The notes under the pieces were generated by a model, which ran no database searches, was not told where the DNA came from, and worked only from the letters and a program-made list of their open reading frames with translations. Both the position numbers and the translations under genes were made by a program. A stretch of 43,903 nucleotides of DNA from Calothrix sp. HK-06. Its GTDB lineage: Bacteria; Cyanobacteriota; Cyanobacteriia; Cyanobacteriales; Nostocaceae. The stretch lies in NCBI RefSeq assembly GCF_001904745.1, contig NZ_MRCD01000076.1, forward strand, positions 1-43,903, read 5' to 3'. Each line of letters begins with the position of its first letter. Position 1 is the stretch's first letter. This document shows positions 8,240 through 16,803 of this stretch, in pieces.

Positions 8240-9307
8240 ATGTTTATAAAATTATTTGCAGTACGAGTGCTAGGTAATTTACTGGGTTTATTTCAAGAAT
8301 TCCAACAGCAAAGAACCCGTGTATTTGTTGCAATGTTTGCAGTGGGATTCACTGTGGCATTTGCTTTGACTGCTTGTTCTGGTGGTGATAAAGCGGCACA
8401 ACAGGCGCCTACGTTAAATTCGACGACAGCACCAAGCGGTGTTGTAATTAGAATTGGGTATCAAAAAGCAGCAACTGTGCTGTATGCGCTAAAAGCAAAA
8501 GGCGAGTTGGAGAAAGCTTTTGCGGCAAGTGGCGCCACTGTAACATGGAGTGAGTTTCCCGCTGGCCCACCAATGTTAGAAGCTGTAAACGCAGGTAGCA
8601 TTGACTTTGGTTACACAGGAGAGGCGCCACCAATATTTGCTCAAGCTGGTGATAATCCGTTTGTTTACGTTGCTTATGACCCTTGGGGTGCAAAAGCTGA
8701 AGGTATTGTAGTTCCACAAAATTCCAAAATTTTGAGACTTGCTGACCTTAAGGGTAAAAAAGTCGCTTTTGCAAAAGGTTCAAATACTAATTACTTATTA
8801 GTCAAAGCTTTGGAAAAAGCAGGACTGCAATACAGTGACATTCAACCCGCTTTTTTAACACCTGCCGACGCGCGTGTTGCATTTGAAGGTGGGAACGTTG
8901 ATGCTTGGGCTATTTGGGATCCATATCTCGCAGCAGTTGAAAAAGCTCTGACACCACGTTTATTGACAGATGCAACAGGACTGGCGCCGAACCGTGGATA
9001 TTTTCTGGCTGCAAAAGCTTTCGCCGAGAAGAACCTAGAAGGATTGAAAACTGTTTTAGATGAAGTTAAAAAAGTGAGTGACTGGGCAAAGAATAATTCA
9101 TCTGAAGTAGCGAAGTTACTCTCTCCTGTATTAGGTATAGATGCTGCCGTTCTAGAGACAGCAGAAAAGCGACGCGAGTATGACGTACTTCCACTTACTG
9201 ATGAAGTAATTAAAAGACAGCAGGAAATTGCTGATACATTCTACAGAATCAAACTGATCCCCAAACAAATTAACGTCAAGGAAGCTGTTTGGCAGGGAAA
9301 TAAATAA
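8240..9307 (+). CDS. ssuA: aliphatic sulfonate-binding lipoprotein (SsuA-like)
   Basis: A periplasmic solute-binding protein of the SsuA/TauA (NMT1-like) group. From ATG at 8240 it has a long n-region, a hydrophobic segment and a lipobox ending LTAC about 45 residues in, so it is likely membrane-anchored. Domain landmarks include IRIGYQKAATVLYALKAKG, the binding loop WSEFPAGPPMLEAVNAG, DFGYTGEAPPIFAQAG, and VDAWAIWDPYLAAVE in the second lobe. These match sulfonate-binding proteins. An upstream ATG at 8192 would add 16 residues but would leave the putative regulatory motifs within or next to the coding sequence. No permease or ATPase gene (SsuB/SsuC) is adjacent, so it must use a transporter encoded elsewhere. 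Expression is probably tied to sulfur limitation. Confidence 0.85.
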   Translation: MFIKLFAVRVLGNLLGLFQEFQQQRTRVFVAMFAVGFTVAFALTACSGGDKAAQQAPTLNSTTAPSGVVIRIGYQKAATVLYALKAKGELEKAFAASGATVTWSEFPAGPPMLEAVNAGSIDFGYTGEAPPIFAQAGDNPFVYVAYDPWGAKAEGIVVPQNSKILRLADLKGKKVAFAKGSNTNYLLVKALEKAGLQYSDIQPAFLTPADARVAFEGGNVDAWAIWDPYLAAVEKALTPRLLTDATGLAPNRGYFLAAKAFAEKNLEGLKTVLDEVKKVSDWAKNNSSEVAKLLSPVLGIDAAVLETAEKRREYDVLPLTDEVIKRQQEIADTFYRIKLIPKQINVKEAVWQGNK

Positions 9308-9342
9308 TACTAACGTGTAGGGAGACGCAATATATCGATATT

Positions 9343-9376
9343 AATGTAGAGACGTTACATGTAACGTCTCTACATT
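9343..9376. repeat. perfect 34-base palindrome of the GAGAC...GTCTC family
   Basis: The left arm AATGTAGAGACGTTAC and the exact complementary right arm surround a central AT. It lies 35 bases after the ssuA stop and could terminate transcription (arm followed by TTTTTA). It has the same outer GTAGAGAC as the copy inside modBC. Confidence 0.85.
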
Positions 9377-9387
9377 TTTAATATAAT

Positions 9388-9399
9388 ACTGTAAATCGG
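9388..9399 (-). promoter_or_regulatory. candidate sulfur-regulon motif before the VOC-GST operon
   Basis: The minus strand reads CGATTTACAGTA followed by TTATATTAAA, closely matching the copies at 27916 and 30426. It lies about 60 bases before the ATG of the VOC gene. Its orientation is opposite to that of most other copies. Confidence 0.45.
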
Positions 9400-9458
9400 T
9401 CAAAATATAGTAGTATGCATTAAGCGTTACAAAAATTCGCACTTTTTTGGACTATATT

Positions 9459-10433
9459 ATGATTAGTGGAATTTTTGAGAATTGCATCGGGTCGCGCGAT
9501 GTAGAAGCTAGTCTCAAATATTGGGCTGAGTTGGGGTATCGAGTCGTAAGTCAGGCACAATTAAAAGCGACGCAAGCAGAGTTACTTTATGGATATGCAT
9601 CAAATTTAACGTCGTTCAGACTGCAAAATGGCAACTCGTCACAGCATGGACTAATACGACTGATGCTATGGTCAGAACCACTCAATGAAGGTTTAGGCGC
9701 CACTTTACCATTAGTTGTTGGTAGTCGTTGGTTTGCTTCATTAACAAAAGATATTTATACTGTCGCGGATGCTTTTACTGATGATCAATCTAACGGAGGT
9801 AACTGGTTATTTACTGAACCTGTGCGCGCGATAGAAGGTGTTGGGAATGTAGGAAAGAGTTTACATGAACGCTTTGTAGGAGTGCGGGAAATGTTTGTAA
9901 TTGGTACAGAAACACGACAAGCATTTTTTCAACGATACAACTATAATCGTCCGGGTTATGGTACGGTAGAAGCAAGTTCTCCTTTGGCAGTAAGTGAAGG
10001 AACTCATTCAAGTTTAGTTATAGCTGACCACAGTTTGAGTTATTTCTACGCGGAAGTATTTGGTCTTACACCAATGGAGTTCAATCCTAAACGTTCTGGA
10101 TATCAAAATCCTTCAACTCGTCAAATTTTGATGTTAGAAGAGGAACAAGAATTTTATGTATCAGCTTTTTGTCCACCGAAAGCAGTTGCAGGAGTCTTAC
10201 AAATATACAGTCCACTATATCCTACACCTGATAGACGTGAATATTCTAAACCCGGTTCTTTAGGACTATCTTTGTTTACTTATCAAGTTGATAATATCGC
10301 TGCTTTTCATGAACAAATCAGTCGTAGCAGTGCAACCAATGTCACTCCAATTTTAAATAACGAATTTGGCGAACCCTCTTTTGGACTAGTGGCGCCGGAT
10401 GGAACATACTGGATAATAATTGCACAACAGTAA
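9459..10433 (+). CDS. two-domain VOC-family (glyoxalase-like) protein
   Basis: A 324-residue protein that looks like two VOC modules in tandem. The first starts ISGIFENCIGSRDVEASLKY and the second near GTHSSLVIADHSLSYFYAEV. The last strand (FGEPSFGLVAPDGTYWIII) shows the usual PDG turn. Metal-ligand positions are not obviously complete in the first module, as in degenerate two-module members. I chose ATG at 9459; a TTG four codons upstream is possible. It is the first gene of an operon with a GST-zeta-like protein (18 bases on) and a GNAT protein (12 bases on). That grouping suggests processing of a thiol- or glutathione-linked small molecule, possibly from an organosulfur source. The substrate is unknown. 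Confidence 0.75.
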   Translation: MISGIFENCIGSRDVEASLKYWAELGYRVVSQAQLKATQAELLYGYASNLTSFRLQNGNSSQHGLIRLMLWSEPLNEGLGATLPLVVGSRWFASLTKDIYTVADAFTDDQSNGGNWLFTEPVRAIEGVGNVGKSLHERFVGVREMFVIGTETRQAFFQRYNYNRPGYGTVEASSPLAVSEGTHSSLVIADHSLSYFYAEVFGLTPMEFNPKRSGYQNPSTRQILMLEEEQEFYVSAFCPPKAVAGVLQIYSPLYPTPDRREYSKPGSLGLSLFTYQVDNIAAFHEQISRSSATNVTPILNNEFGEPSFGLVAPDGTYWIIIAQQ

Positions 10434-10451
10434 AATTATTAGGTTTAATTT

Positions 10452-11123
10452 GTGTTAGAACTTTATAGCTATTATCGTTCAACAGCATCCTACCGAGTTA
10501 GGATTGCACTAGAGCTAAAAAAGATTCCCTATCTTTATAAGAGTGTTGCTAAATTACGAAAAAATGACCTAGAGTTTACGATAGACTACAGCCAAATTAA
10601 TCCTCAAAAAATGGTTCCAACTCTAATCGATGGTGACGCTATTATTACTCAATCTTTAGCTATTATCGAGTATCTAGAAGAACGTTATCCTCAACCAGCG
10701 CTTTTACCCAGCGATGTTTTAGCAAAAGCTTATGTACGTCAAATTGCGCTGTTAATAGCTTGTGATATTCATCCGTTGAGTGTGATGAGGGTTCGTAAGT
10801 TTTTTACTTCAACAATGGGTTTTAGCTTCTCACAAAAAATGAGTTGGTATCGTCACTGGGTAGACGAAGGTTTAAAAGCTTTAGAAGAAATATTAAGTAA
10901 CAGTAAATTTCGGGGTAACTTCTGTTATGGAGATGAGCCAACTATAGCAGATGCATTCTTGGCGCCTCAAGTTTACAATGCCGAAAGATTTCAATGTTCT
11001 TTATCTCCATATCCAATCATTCGCCAAATCAATGAAGTATGTATGAACCATCCTGCATTTATTGCTGCCCAACCGCATTTACAGCCTGATGTTTCAGAAT
11101 ACAGCCCTAACGATGAATATTAA
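10452..11123 (+). CDS. zeta-class GST / maleylacetoacetate isomerase-like protein
   Basis: A 223-residue glutathione-S-transferase-fold protein. The thioredoxin domain opens LELYSYYRSTASYRVRIAL, carrying the zeta-class S-x-x-S-x-R-V-R glutathione-activating motif, followed by NPQKMVPTLIDGDAIITQSL with the cis-Pro and the DG-x-x-x-x-QS glutathione site. The C-terminal helical domain includes TIADAFLAPQVYNAERF. Family members isomerise maleylacetoacetate or act on alpha-halo acids. The start is GTG at 10452. It sits between the VOC and GNAT genes in one operon, so the substrate is probably shared with the VOC protein. An assignment to tyrosine breakdown is not supported by the neighbours. Confidence 0.85.
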   Translation: MLELYSYYRSTASYRVRIALELKKIPYLYKSVAKLRKNDLEFTIDYSQINPQKMVPTLIDGDAIITQSLAIIEYLEERYPQPALLPSDVLAKAYVRQIALLIACDIHPLSVMRVRKFFTSTMGFSFSQKMSWYRHWVDEGLKALEEILSNSKFRGNFCYGDEPTIADAFLAPQVYNAERFQCSLSPYPIIRQINEVCMNHPAFIAAQPHLQPDVSEYSPNDEY

Positions 11124-11135
11124 AACATTAATATA

Positions 11136-11588
11136 ATGATACAAATCCGTAAAGCATACCCAACCGAAGCATGTGAAATTACTCAATTAGGTATTCGTTC
11201 CAAACTTTACTGGGGTTACAACTTGGAACAAATGAGTGTTTTTGTACAAGAACTTATGCTACAACCAGATGCTATCACAGCATTGCATACGCATGTTCTG
11301 GAACTGGATGATGAAATTATTGGCTACTATAACTTGTTACCACATGAACAAACAGTAGAGTTAAAGCATTTATTCATCGAACCCTCTCATTTTAGGAAAG
11401 GTTTCGGTAGTAAGCTTTTAAAACACGCGCGTAGTACTGCTGTGTCTCTTGGTTTTCGACAGATGATTATTTTAAGCGACCCAAATGCAGAAGTGTTCTA
11501 CTTAAAACATGGTGCCCAATTAATTGAGTATATTCAATCGAGCATTCGTGGGCGCCTTATCCCGCTTCTAAAAATTCAATTAGAATAA
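11136..11588 (+). CDS. GNAT-family N-acetyltransferase
   Basis: A 150-residue GNAT protein. It opens with IQIRKAYPTEACEITQLGIR (strand 1 and helix 1). The acetyl-CoA-binding region is VELKHLFIEPSHFRKGFGSK followed by LLKHARS, containing a R-x-x-G-x-G-like pyrophosphate loop (RKGFGSK), and the last part has the usual YLKHGAQLIEY beta bulge. It is the third gene of the VOC-GST operon and follows the GST gene by 12 bases. It probably acetylates an amine of a small molecule. The acceptor is unknown. Confidence 0.85.
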   Translation: MIQIRKAYPTEACEITQLGIRSKLYWGYNLEQMSVFVQELMLQPDAITALHTHVLELDDEIIGYYNLLPHEQTVELKHLFIEPSHFRKGFGSKLLKHARSTAVSLGFRQMIILSDPNAEVFYLKHGAQLIEYIQSSIRGRLIPLLKIQLE

Positions 11589-11599
11589 TCATCTAAATA

Positions 11600-11803
11600 T
11601 CAAGTTTTTGAAGTACCTGACTTAAATTTCCATTTCATGTACGCCTCAACCGAATCGAAATATTGTAAGATACCATCTAACCCTTCAGGTCTTCCTTTCA
11701 AATAACCTTCCAAATAAACAGAGTCTTGCATTTGTGGCAATATTCCAGCATCGCGATGCCTTAAGCCTTGTTCATATCGGGTGTTAATAAAGTGATTAAA
11801 CAT
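11600..11803 (-). CDS. small conserved-looking hypothetical protein
   Basis: A 67-residue protein starting at MFNHFINTRYEQG. ATG at 11803 has GGAGAT 5-10 bases upstream, which decides this start over one 18 codons earlier. The sequence is polar, with YEQGLRHRDAGILPQMQDSV and a Gly-rich turn, and ends in a basic tail. I think of cyanobacterial hypothetical proteins with similar starts, but no function is known to me. It converges with the GNAT gene (11 bases between stops), so the two may share a termination region. Confidence 0.55.
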   Translation of the reverse strand: MFNHFINTRYEQGLRHRDAGILPQMQDSVYLEGYLKGRPEGLDGILQYFDSVEAYMKWKFKSGTSKT

Positions 11804-11904
11804 AAATCTCCTTATCCCTATAACTCTATTATGTAATATCTTGTTTGATAACAACAAATGTTCTTTATTGTTAAATCAATAAATTGAAGTTATTGAAGTT
11901 AGGA

Positions 11905-11958
11905 TTGATCCCCTTCCTTTTTTGTTCCCCCCGCGATTTCGGGGGCTAGGGGGATCAA
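11905..11958. repeat. GATCCCC inverted repeat with inner hairpin
   Basis: TTGATCCCC (11905-11913) and GGGGATCAA (11950-11958) are exact inverted copies. Between them a second stem CCCCC...GGGGG (about 11928-11945) with a GCGATTT loop can form. This looks like one of the very small dispersed repeats common in Nostocales intergenic DNA. It lies 40 bases before the methyltransferase start. Confidence 0.7.
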
Positions 11959-11997
11959 ACAGTATAACATTACAATAGTTATCTCTACACTAGAAAA

Positions 11998-12771
11998 ATG
12001 ACAATTTACGATTCAATTGGCAAAAAATACTCAACAACGCGCGTTCCCGACTATCGCATTGTTAAAAAAATAAATAATTTACTAAACTTACCTAGAGGTA
12101 GTAATATAGCTGATATCGGCGCTGGTACAGGTGGTTACAGTTTAGCGTTAGCGAATCAAGGATTTGATATTTATGCTATTGAACCTTCTTCGATAATGCA
12201 GTCTCAAGCAATAGAACATCCAAATATTAAATGGAAAGCTGGTTATGCAGAAGAAATTCCTTTACCAGATAATTCAGTTGATGCAGTGATAAGTATATTA
12301 GCAATTCATCACTTCTCTAACTTAGAGAAAGCTTTTCAAGAAATGAATCGTATTCTCAAATCTGGAACAATAATTTTATTAACTTTTGATATTAGACTAG
12401 CTCAGAAGATATGGCTATATGATTATTTTCCTTGGCTTTGGGAAGATGCATTACTATTTCTACCCATCAATGAGCTTATAAATTTAATTGAGAGAAACAC
12501 TAAAAGAAGTGTTGAGGTTATACCTTTTTTATTATCACATGACTTGTCTGACTTATTCGCTGCTGCCGCTTGGAGGCGCCCAGAATTATATTTACAACCA
12601 GAAGTGCGCGCGGGGATATCCTCGTTTGCTAAGTTCGACCAAAGTATTATCGAATCTGGAGTTAAGTTATTAGCAGCAGATTTAAGTAGTGGTGCTTGGA
12701 ATGCAAAATATAAAGAAATTCTCAATCTTACAGAAATTGACGTAGGCTATCGTTTCTTACGAATATTTTAA
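11998..12771 (+). CDS. class I SAM-dependent methyltransferase
   Basis: A 257-residue methyltransferase. The SAM-binding motif I is SNIADIGAGTGGYSLALA (about residues 35-52), motif II ends in IYAIEPSS, and the later strand is DNSVDAVISILAIHHF with FQEMNRILKSG as post-motif. This is a Methyltransf_11-type UbiE-like fold. The acceptor-binding C-terminus is not diagnostic. It stands alone, converging with the AhpD-like gene on the minus strand (10 bases between stops). It could act on a small acid, a quinone or a toxic oxyanion. The sequence does not decide. Confidence 0.8.
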   Translation: MTIYDSIGKKYSTTRVPDYRIVKKINNLLNLPRGSNIADIGAGTGGYSLALANQGFDIYAIEPSSIMQSQAIEHPNIKWKAGYAEEIPLPDNSVDAVISILAIHHFSNLEKAFQEMNRILKSGTIILLTFDIRLAQKIWLYDYFPWLWEDALLFLPINELINLIERNTKRSVEVIPFLLSHDLSDLFAAAAWRRPELYLQPEVRAGISSFAKFDQSIIESGVKLLAADLSSGAWNAKYKEILNLTEIDVGYRFLRIF

Positions 12772-12781
12772 CTCAGTTAAT

Positions 12782-13174
12782 TTATTTTTTAAATGCTTCA
12801 TCTACTGGTATTTGATAGCCATTTGCGAGACGATTTGTCATATTAGCGGCGCCAGTAATTGCCATCAGTTCTCCAAACATATTATCACTCATTCCTTTAT
12901 TATGCGCTGCTGCTGTATGGGAGGCAATACAATATTCGCAGCCGTTTGTCACACTGACAGCAATATAAATTAACTCGCGGGTGAGTGGGTCAATTTCACC
13001 TGGACTCACCATTACTTCTTTGAGTGTATCCCATGTTCTACGTAAGGTTGGGGGATGATTAGCTAAGGCTTTCCAAAAGTTATTTATGTAATCAGTTTGA
13101 CGGGTAGTGCGGATATCGTCGTATACCGCGCGCACTTCTTCACTAGCATCTTGGTACTCAATAAGATTTGTCAT
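12782..13174 (-). CDS. carboxymuconolactone decarboxylase / AhpD-like protein
   Basis: A 130-residue all-helical protein of the CMD/AhpD family. The signature is EIDPLTRELIYIAVSVTNGC then EYCIASHTAAAHNKGMS, giving the Cys-x-x-Cys-like pair (C-E-Y-C) and the downstream His that form the peroxidase or disulfide-relay site in AhpD. These proteins act as hydroperoxide-reducing partners or decarboxylases. It follows the 2OG-Fe(II) oxygenase gene by 40 bases on the same strand, so a two-gene operon is likely, with the redox protein possibly protecting or assisting the oxygenase pathway. Confidence 0.85.
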   Translation of the reverse strand: MTNLIEYQDASEEVRAVYDDIRTTRQTDYINNFWKALANHPPTLRRTWDTLKEVMVSPGEIDPLTRELIYIAVSVTNGCEYCIASHTAAAHNKGMSDNMFGELMAITGAANMTNRLANGYQIPVDEAFKK

Positions 13175-13214
13175 AATTGCTTAGTATTTATAATTTGAGG
13201 TTTATTTTACAACT

Positions 13215-14207
13215 TTAAAGCACCGCGCGTTGCAACTCAGGAAAGACTTTTGATACTTTACTTAATACATAATCCCCATATGTGCCCTTAAGTTCATGTA
13301 CACTGGCGCCATCCCATCGTTCGCTTTTATTGTCTAATATTAGCTTATCTAATTCAATTGGTTTGACTTCAACATTAAAATTGGGGTCAAAGAAGAAGGG
13401 AAATGAAAGACGGTGTTTTCCTGATGTATTTAAAACGCGGTGAGGTGTAGAACGATATAAACCTCCTGTCATTCGGTCGAGCATATCACCAATATTACAC
13501 ACAAACGAACCAGGAATTGGCGGTGCCTCAATCCAACCTGATTTTGATTTTACCTGCAATCCACCATTAGAATCTTGTTTGAGGATTGTTAAAACACCAT
13601 AATCTGTATGTTCGCCAACGCCCCAGTTCTCTTTATTATTGGATGGTGAGGCATTAGGAGGATAATTAAAAATACGAAATAATATTAATGGGTCGGATGT
13701 GTAACGGTCGGCAAAATAAGACTCTTCTAATCCTAAACTGAGTGCAATACCCGCCATTAGAGTATGTCCTAATTGCGTCATCACGTCCATATATTGAAGT
13801 ACTGTCTCACGAAGCGGAATGTTTGATGGAAATAGGTTGGAACCATGCATAGGAGTATTCGCTTGTACTAATGAATGCTCTTTTCCTAGTTCGGCGCCGA
13901 AATAAATTCCTTCTTTTTGGTCGGGTTTTCCAGATGTTAACTCGCCACCAACTCCAAAGTAACCTCGCCATGCTCTACCACCCAATGCCATGCGAATTTG
14001 CATTTTAGTTTCCAAGTCTTGAGCGAAAAACTGACGGCTAAGTTCTTCTAGCCGTTGTTGTAAACCCTCATCTACTCCATGTCCAATAATATAGAAAAAT
14101 CCACACTCACAACAAGCTTGTCGAATTTGATTTGCAACTAAATGACGGTTGTCAGTTCCAGAGATCAACGGACTGATATCAATAATAGGAACTTGTGAGA
14201 TTTCCAT
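13215..14207 (-). CDS. isopenicillin-N-synthase-like 2OG-Fe(II) dioxygenase
   Basis: A 330-residue non-haem iron oxygenase. The N-terminal DIOX_N part is VPIDISPLI-like (IDISPLISG) with CGFFYIIGHGVDE. The double-stranded beta-helix carries the iron ligands in HTDYGVLTILKQD (His and Asp) and the second His in STPHRVLN, then RLSFPFFFDPNF, whose R-x-S binds the 2-oxoglutarate C5 carboxylate. Members hydroxylate, desaturate or cyclise small molecules. The cyanobacterial homologues are often loosely annotated as flavonol-synthase-like. It is the first gene of a likely operon with the AhpD-like gene. No peptide synthetase is nearby, so a beta-lactam role is unlikely. Confidence 0.88.
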   Translation of the reverse strand: MEISQVPIIDISPLISGTDNRHLVANQIRQACCECGFFYIIGHGVDEGLQQRLEELSRQFFAQDLETKMQIRMALGGRAWRGYFGVGGELTSGKPDQKEGIYFGAELGKEHSLVQANTPMHGSNLFPSNIPLRETVLQYMDVMTQLGHTLMAGIALSLGLEESYFADRYTSDPLILFRIFNYPPNASPSNNKENWGVGEHTDYGVLTILKQDSNGGLQVKSKSGWIEAPPIPGSFVCNIGDMLDRMTGGLYRSTPHRVLNTSGKHRLSFPFFFDPNFNVEVKPIELDKLILDNKSERWDGASVHELKGTYGDYVLSKVSKVFPELQRAVL

Positions 14208-14302
14208 TTTATTACCTTTGTGTACTTTGTGTCTTTGTGGTAAATATTAAAATTGTAGTTTTATGTTGGGTCACTAGGCGCCTCCACCTAACCTACAGCG
14301 TT

Positions 14303-14527
14303 ATGAATACTTTAGAGTTAGATGATAGCACCATTCGTAACATCCTAATTTAGACTAAAACTATTGTTGTAGTTGGACATTCTGATAAACCAGAACGTAC
14401 TAGCTATCAAATTGCTCAGTTTTTGCACTCCTGTGGTTATAAGGTAATTGCTGTTAATCCAATGGTAAATGAGATTGATGGATAACCCAGCTATCCTACA
14501 CTTAACGATGTACCTGCAACGTTATAA
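14303..14527 (+). pseudogene. CoA-binding (YccU-like) protein remnant
   Basis: From ATG at 14303, codons read MNTLELDDSTIRNILI, a TAG stop (14351-14353), then TKTIVVVGHSDKPERTSYQI, AQFLHSCGYKVIAVNPMV, NEIDG, a TAA, PSYPTLNDVPATL and another TAA. This is the N-terminal two thirds of the small Rossmann-fold CoA-binding family, with the VVVG-S-kPerpSy motif and Gy-viaVNP. Two in-frame stops and the missing C-terminus show it is dead. Confidence 0.8.
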
Positions 14528-14863
14528 ACAGGAAGGTTGAGAGCAGTGCATTATCTTCTAACAAGAGTACGGCTTTTAATGGAAAGGGGAATCAAAAACA
14601 GCAAATATTTTTACGCAATGTACGTTGTGCTTGCTTTAATTTAAAAAAAGTAACTCACATCTTGCACCAAGAAAATTTGATGGGTTTTAAACACTCAGTA
14701 TGAAACCTCAAGCGCTTAATTTAGCTATAAAAAGCAATAAAAATAATGTAGCTTTATCCCTCTGATTTGTACTTAGCCTGGGTATATACGGAGAGGTGCA
14801 AGATATAAGGTAAGGGTTAGTAAACTTTACTGCTATGCATTATCAAATCTCAGATTAATAGCT
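14528..14863. other. gap between the CoA-binding remnant and the XRE regulator
   Basis: No gene is seen. The stretch holds an inverted pair ATCTTGCACC (14659-14668) and GGTGCAAGAT (14795-14804), about 126 bases apart. This may mark the ends of a small non-autonomous repeat. The left arm is preceded by AAGTAACTCAC. The last 60 bases should contain the promoter of the regulator gene. Confidence 0.5.
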
Positions 14864-15634
14864 ATGAAGCAAGGCACTAACCTTTATAACAACCTAAAAT
14901 CTATCAGGACTCGTCTAGGGATGAGCCAACAAGATTTAGCAAATATTGCGGGTGTTACTCGTCAAGCCATAGGTTGTATCGAGTCAGGACAGTACACTCC
15001 ATCAGTAGCTATAACCTTGCGGTTAGCCAAGGCACTTGGTTGCAAAGTTGAAGATTTATTTTGGATGGAGGAAGATTTACCAATTATTGAAGCAACACTT
15101 GCCGCATCAGTTTTAACAAAAGGAAAGTTACGAGTTAGTTTAGCAAAAGTTGGAGGACAATGGATAGCCTATCCTCTAATTGGGAAAGATGCATTTCGCA
15201 CGGAAATGATACCAGTAGACGGTGAAGCAGTTTGTAATACCAACTTGGAGTCAGAGGTTTTTGACCAAATGCATACAAGCAAAGTTTTAGTGCGACTGCT
15301 AGATGATACTGAAAAACTACTAAATTCAGTTTCAATAGCAGGTTGTACGCCTGTGATTTCCCTTTGGGCTAAAGCTAGCGAACGTTGGCATCCACAGTTA
15401 CGAGTGCATTATACTTTTGCAAATAGTATGGATGCATTACGCTCTTTATCTAGAGGTGAGGTTCATATTGCAGGTATGCATTTATACGATTCACGAACTC
15501 AGGAATACAATATTCCTTTTGTGAGAGAAATGTTATCTGGTAAAGAAGCTGTTTTAATTACTATTGGTGTTTGGGAAGAGGGACTATTAGTACCACTAGG
15601 AAACCCGTTAGGAATTAAAACAACAATTATTTGA
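14864..15634 (+). CDS. XRE-type regulator with truncated molybdate-type binding domain
   Basis: The N-terminal helix-turn-helix reads LKSIRTRLGMSQQDLANIAG then VTRQAIGCIESGQYTPSVAI (about residues 10-50). It is followed by a periplasmic-binding-protein-like domain: VSIAGCTPVISLWAKASERW, VHYTFANSMDALRSLSRGEV, HIAGMHLYDS and ITIGVWEEGLLVPLGNP. This layout matches cyanobacterial one-component regulators related to ModE-type molybdate sensing. Such proteins are usually about 370 residues. This one stops at residue 256 right after LGNPLGIKTTII, so roughly the last third of the binding domain is missing. It may be a non-sensing or defective regulator. The nearby modA/modBC genes support a link to molybdate or another oxyanion. 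Confidence 0.8.
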   Translation: MKQGTNLYNNLKSIRTRLGMSQQDLANIAGVTRQAIGCIESGQYTPSVAITLRLAKALGCKVEDLFWMEEDLPIIEATLAASVLTKGKLRVSLAKVGGQWIAYPLIGKDAFRTEMIPVDGEAVCNTNLESEVFDQMHTSKVLVRLLDDTEKLLNSVSIAGCTPVISLWAKASERWHPQLRVHYTFANSMDALRSLSRGEVHIAGMHLYDSRTQEYNIPFVREMLSGKEAVLITIGVWEEGLLVPLGNPLGIKTTII

Positions 15635-15681
15635 TATTGCTAACTTACTTATCAAAAATTGAAACCTAGGAGGATTTAAAG

Positions 15682-16005
15682 ATGAAAGATACGTTAATAG
15701 CAAATCAAAAAGCTGACTTTAAGACTTGCTGTAGGTGGGCAAGTAAAATTAAACACATGTCAGTATCAAATCAAACATATCATCATTCAAAAACTTTGAC
15801 TCTAGATAGTTATATTGAGCGAAATAACAATCAAGTTAAAGTTACAATAAAATTAGATGTTTATGTTTCATCTGTTAAAGACAATAACACTCTTCCTTTA
15901 CTTCAGGTAAGTACTAACCCAAGCATAACGCAAACAGAAAAAGAAGAAATTATTAATATCCTTGATAACTTAGTGCAAACCTTAAAAATAACTTCTCCTC
16001 CTTAA
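15682..16005 (+). CDS. small hypothetical protein
   Basis: A 107-residue protein of unknown family. It has a strong ribosome binding site (AGGAGG about 8 bases before ATG) and lies 47 bases after the regulator gene, so the two may be co-transcribed. Near the N-terminus are a Cys pair (KTCCRW) and a His/Lys-rich segment. The middle has alternating polar/hydrophobic residues that suggest beta strands (VKVTIKLDVYVSS). The C-terminus forms a predicted helix (TEKEEIINILDNLVQTL). There is no signal peptide. The function is unknown. Confidence 0.6.
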   Translation: MKDTLIANQKADFKTCCRWASKIKHMSVSNQTYHHSKTLTLDSYIERNNNQVKVTIKLDVYVSSVKDNNTLPLLQVSTNPSITQTEKEEIINILDNLVQTLKITSPP

Positions 16006-16014
16006 AAAGATACT

Positions 16015-16803
16015 TTAGATGCTCTTATTTTTTATATTGCGTCGTACTTTCCAACCAACGAGAAGAGACAAACCAACAAAAGACATCGGCGCCATTGATG
16101 GTTCTGGAACGGGAGTAATTACGAGTGAGAGGTTATCGAAGTAAGCATCGTTCACTCGTCCTTGCTTATAGTCAGCGTTCAACAACACGTTAATTTGACG
16201 TGTACCAACTGGAACTATTCCGTTTGCAGATTGTAAAAATAAACCTGTGGTGTTGTTTCGTTGTTGTGCAGTTCGTGAAGTGATGCTTCCGGAACCTAAA
16301 GATTGATTGTTCTGACCAAGAAAAAAAACATTGACTATAGCGCTGTCTGCATCAGTGCTATATCCACCCAACCAACCACTGAGACTGTAGGTGCCTTTTC
16401 CACCATCGATAATTGATGCAAGGTTGCCTACATTAATTAATTGAGAAGCACTAGAAGAAGCTCTATTGCCACCACCATAAAAGAAAGCCTTTCCACGATT
16501 AATTGGCCCCCCACTATTCGCATCGGGAAGTCCGCTAACACGAACTGTCTCACCTCTGGGGTTTACAAACTCAAAACCTGTTGCACCATAGCACAATACA
16601 CTAAAACTACCAGTCGGCACCCAACCAGGAATAGCAGGAATTGCAGAACCAACAGCGTTTCCTACGGCATCGCATTTACCTTGTTCGGCATTTCCATTCA
16701 CAATTAAATTCTGACCAACTGCTGCATCTACACGACTAGAAAACATCAAACTAGTGCAGGCTGTAGCAATGATGCAAAAGGGAAAGATATTGAGTTTATT
16801 CAT
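16015..16803 (-). CDS. PEP-CTERM sorting-domain protein
   Basis: A 262-residue exported protein. It has an N-terminal signal peptide (about residues 1-28, ending near RVDA) and a beta-rich body beginning GQNLIVNGNAEQGKC, typical of galactose-binding-like or DUF642-like folds. The C-terminal sorting tail has VPEPSMAP, a hydrophobic span (MSFVGLSLLVGW) and a basic end KVRRNIKNK. PEP-CTERM proteins are processed by exosortase and placed on the cell surface or in the extracellular matrix. It stands alone on the minus strand, converging with the small hypothetical gene. Its specific role is unknown. Confidence 0.88.
   Translation of the reverse strand: MNKLNIFPFCIIATACTSLMFSSRVDAAVGQNLIVNGNAEQGKCDAVGNAVGSAIPAIPGWVPTGSFSVLCYGATGFEFVNPRGETVRVSGLPDANSGGPINRGKAFFYGGGNRASSSASQLINVGNLASIIDGGKGTYSLSGWLGGYSTDADSAIVNVFFLGQNNQSLGSGSITSRTAQQRNNTTGLFLQSANGIVPVGTRQINVLLNADYKQGRVNDAYFDNLSLVITPVPEPSMAPMSFVGLSLLVGWKVRRNIKNKSI

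Noticed and set aside
13215-14207. Beta-lactam biosynthesis by an isopenicillin N synthase
   Set aside because: The fold matches, but there is no ACV synthetase or other pathway gene nearby; a general 2OG oxygenase is the safer reading.
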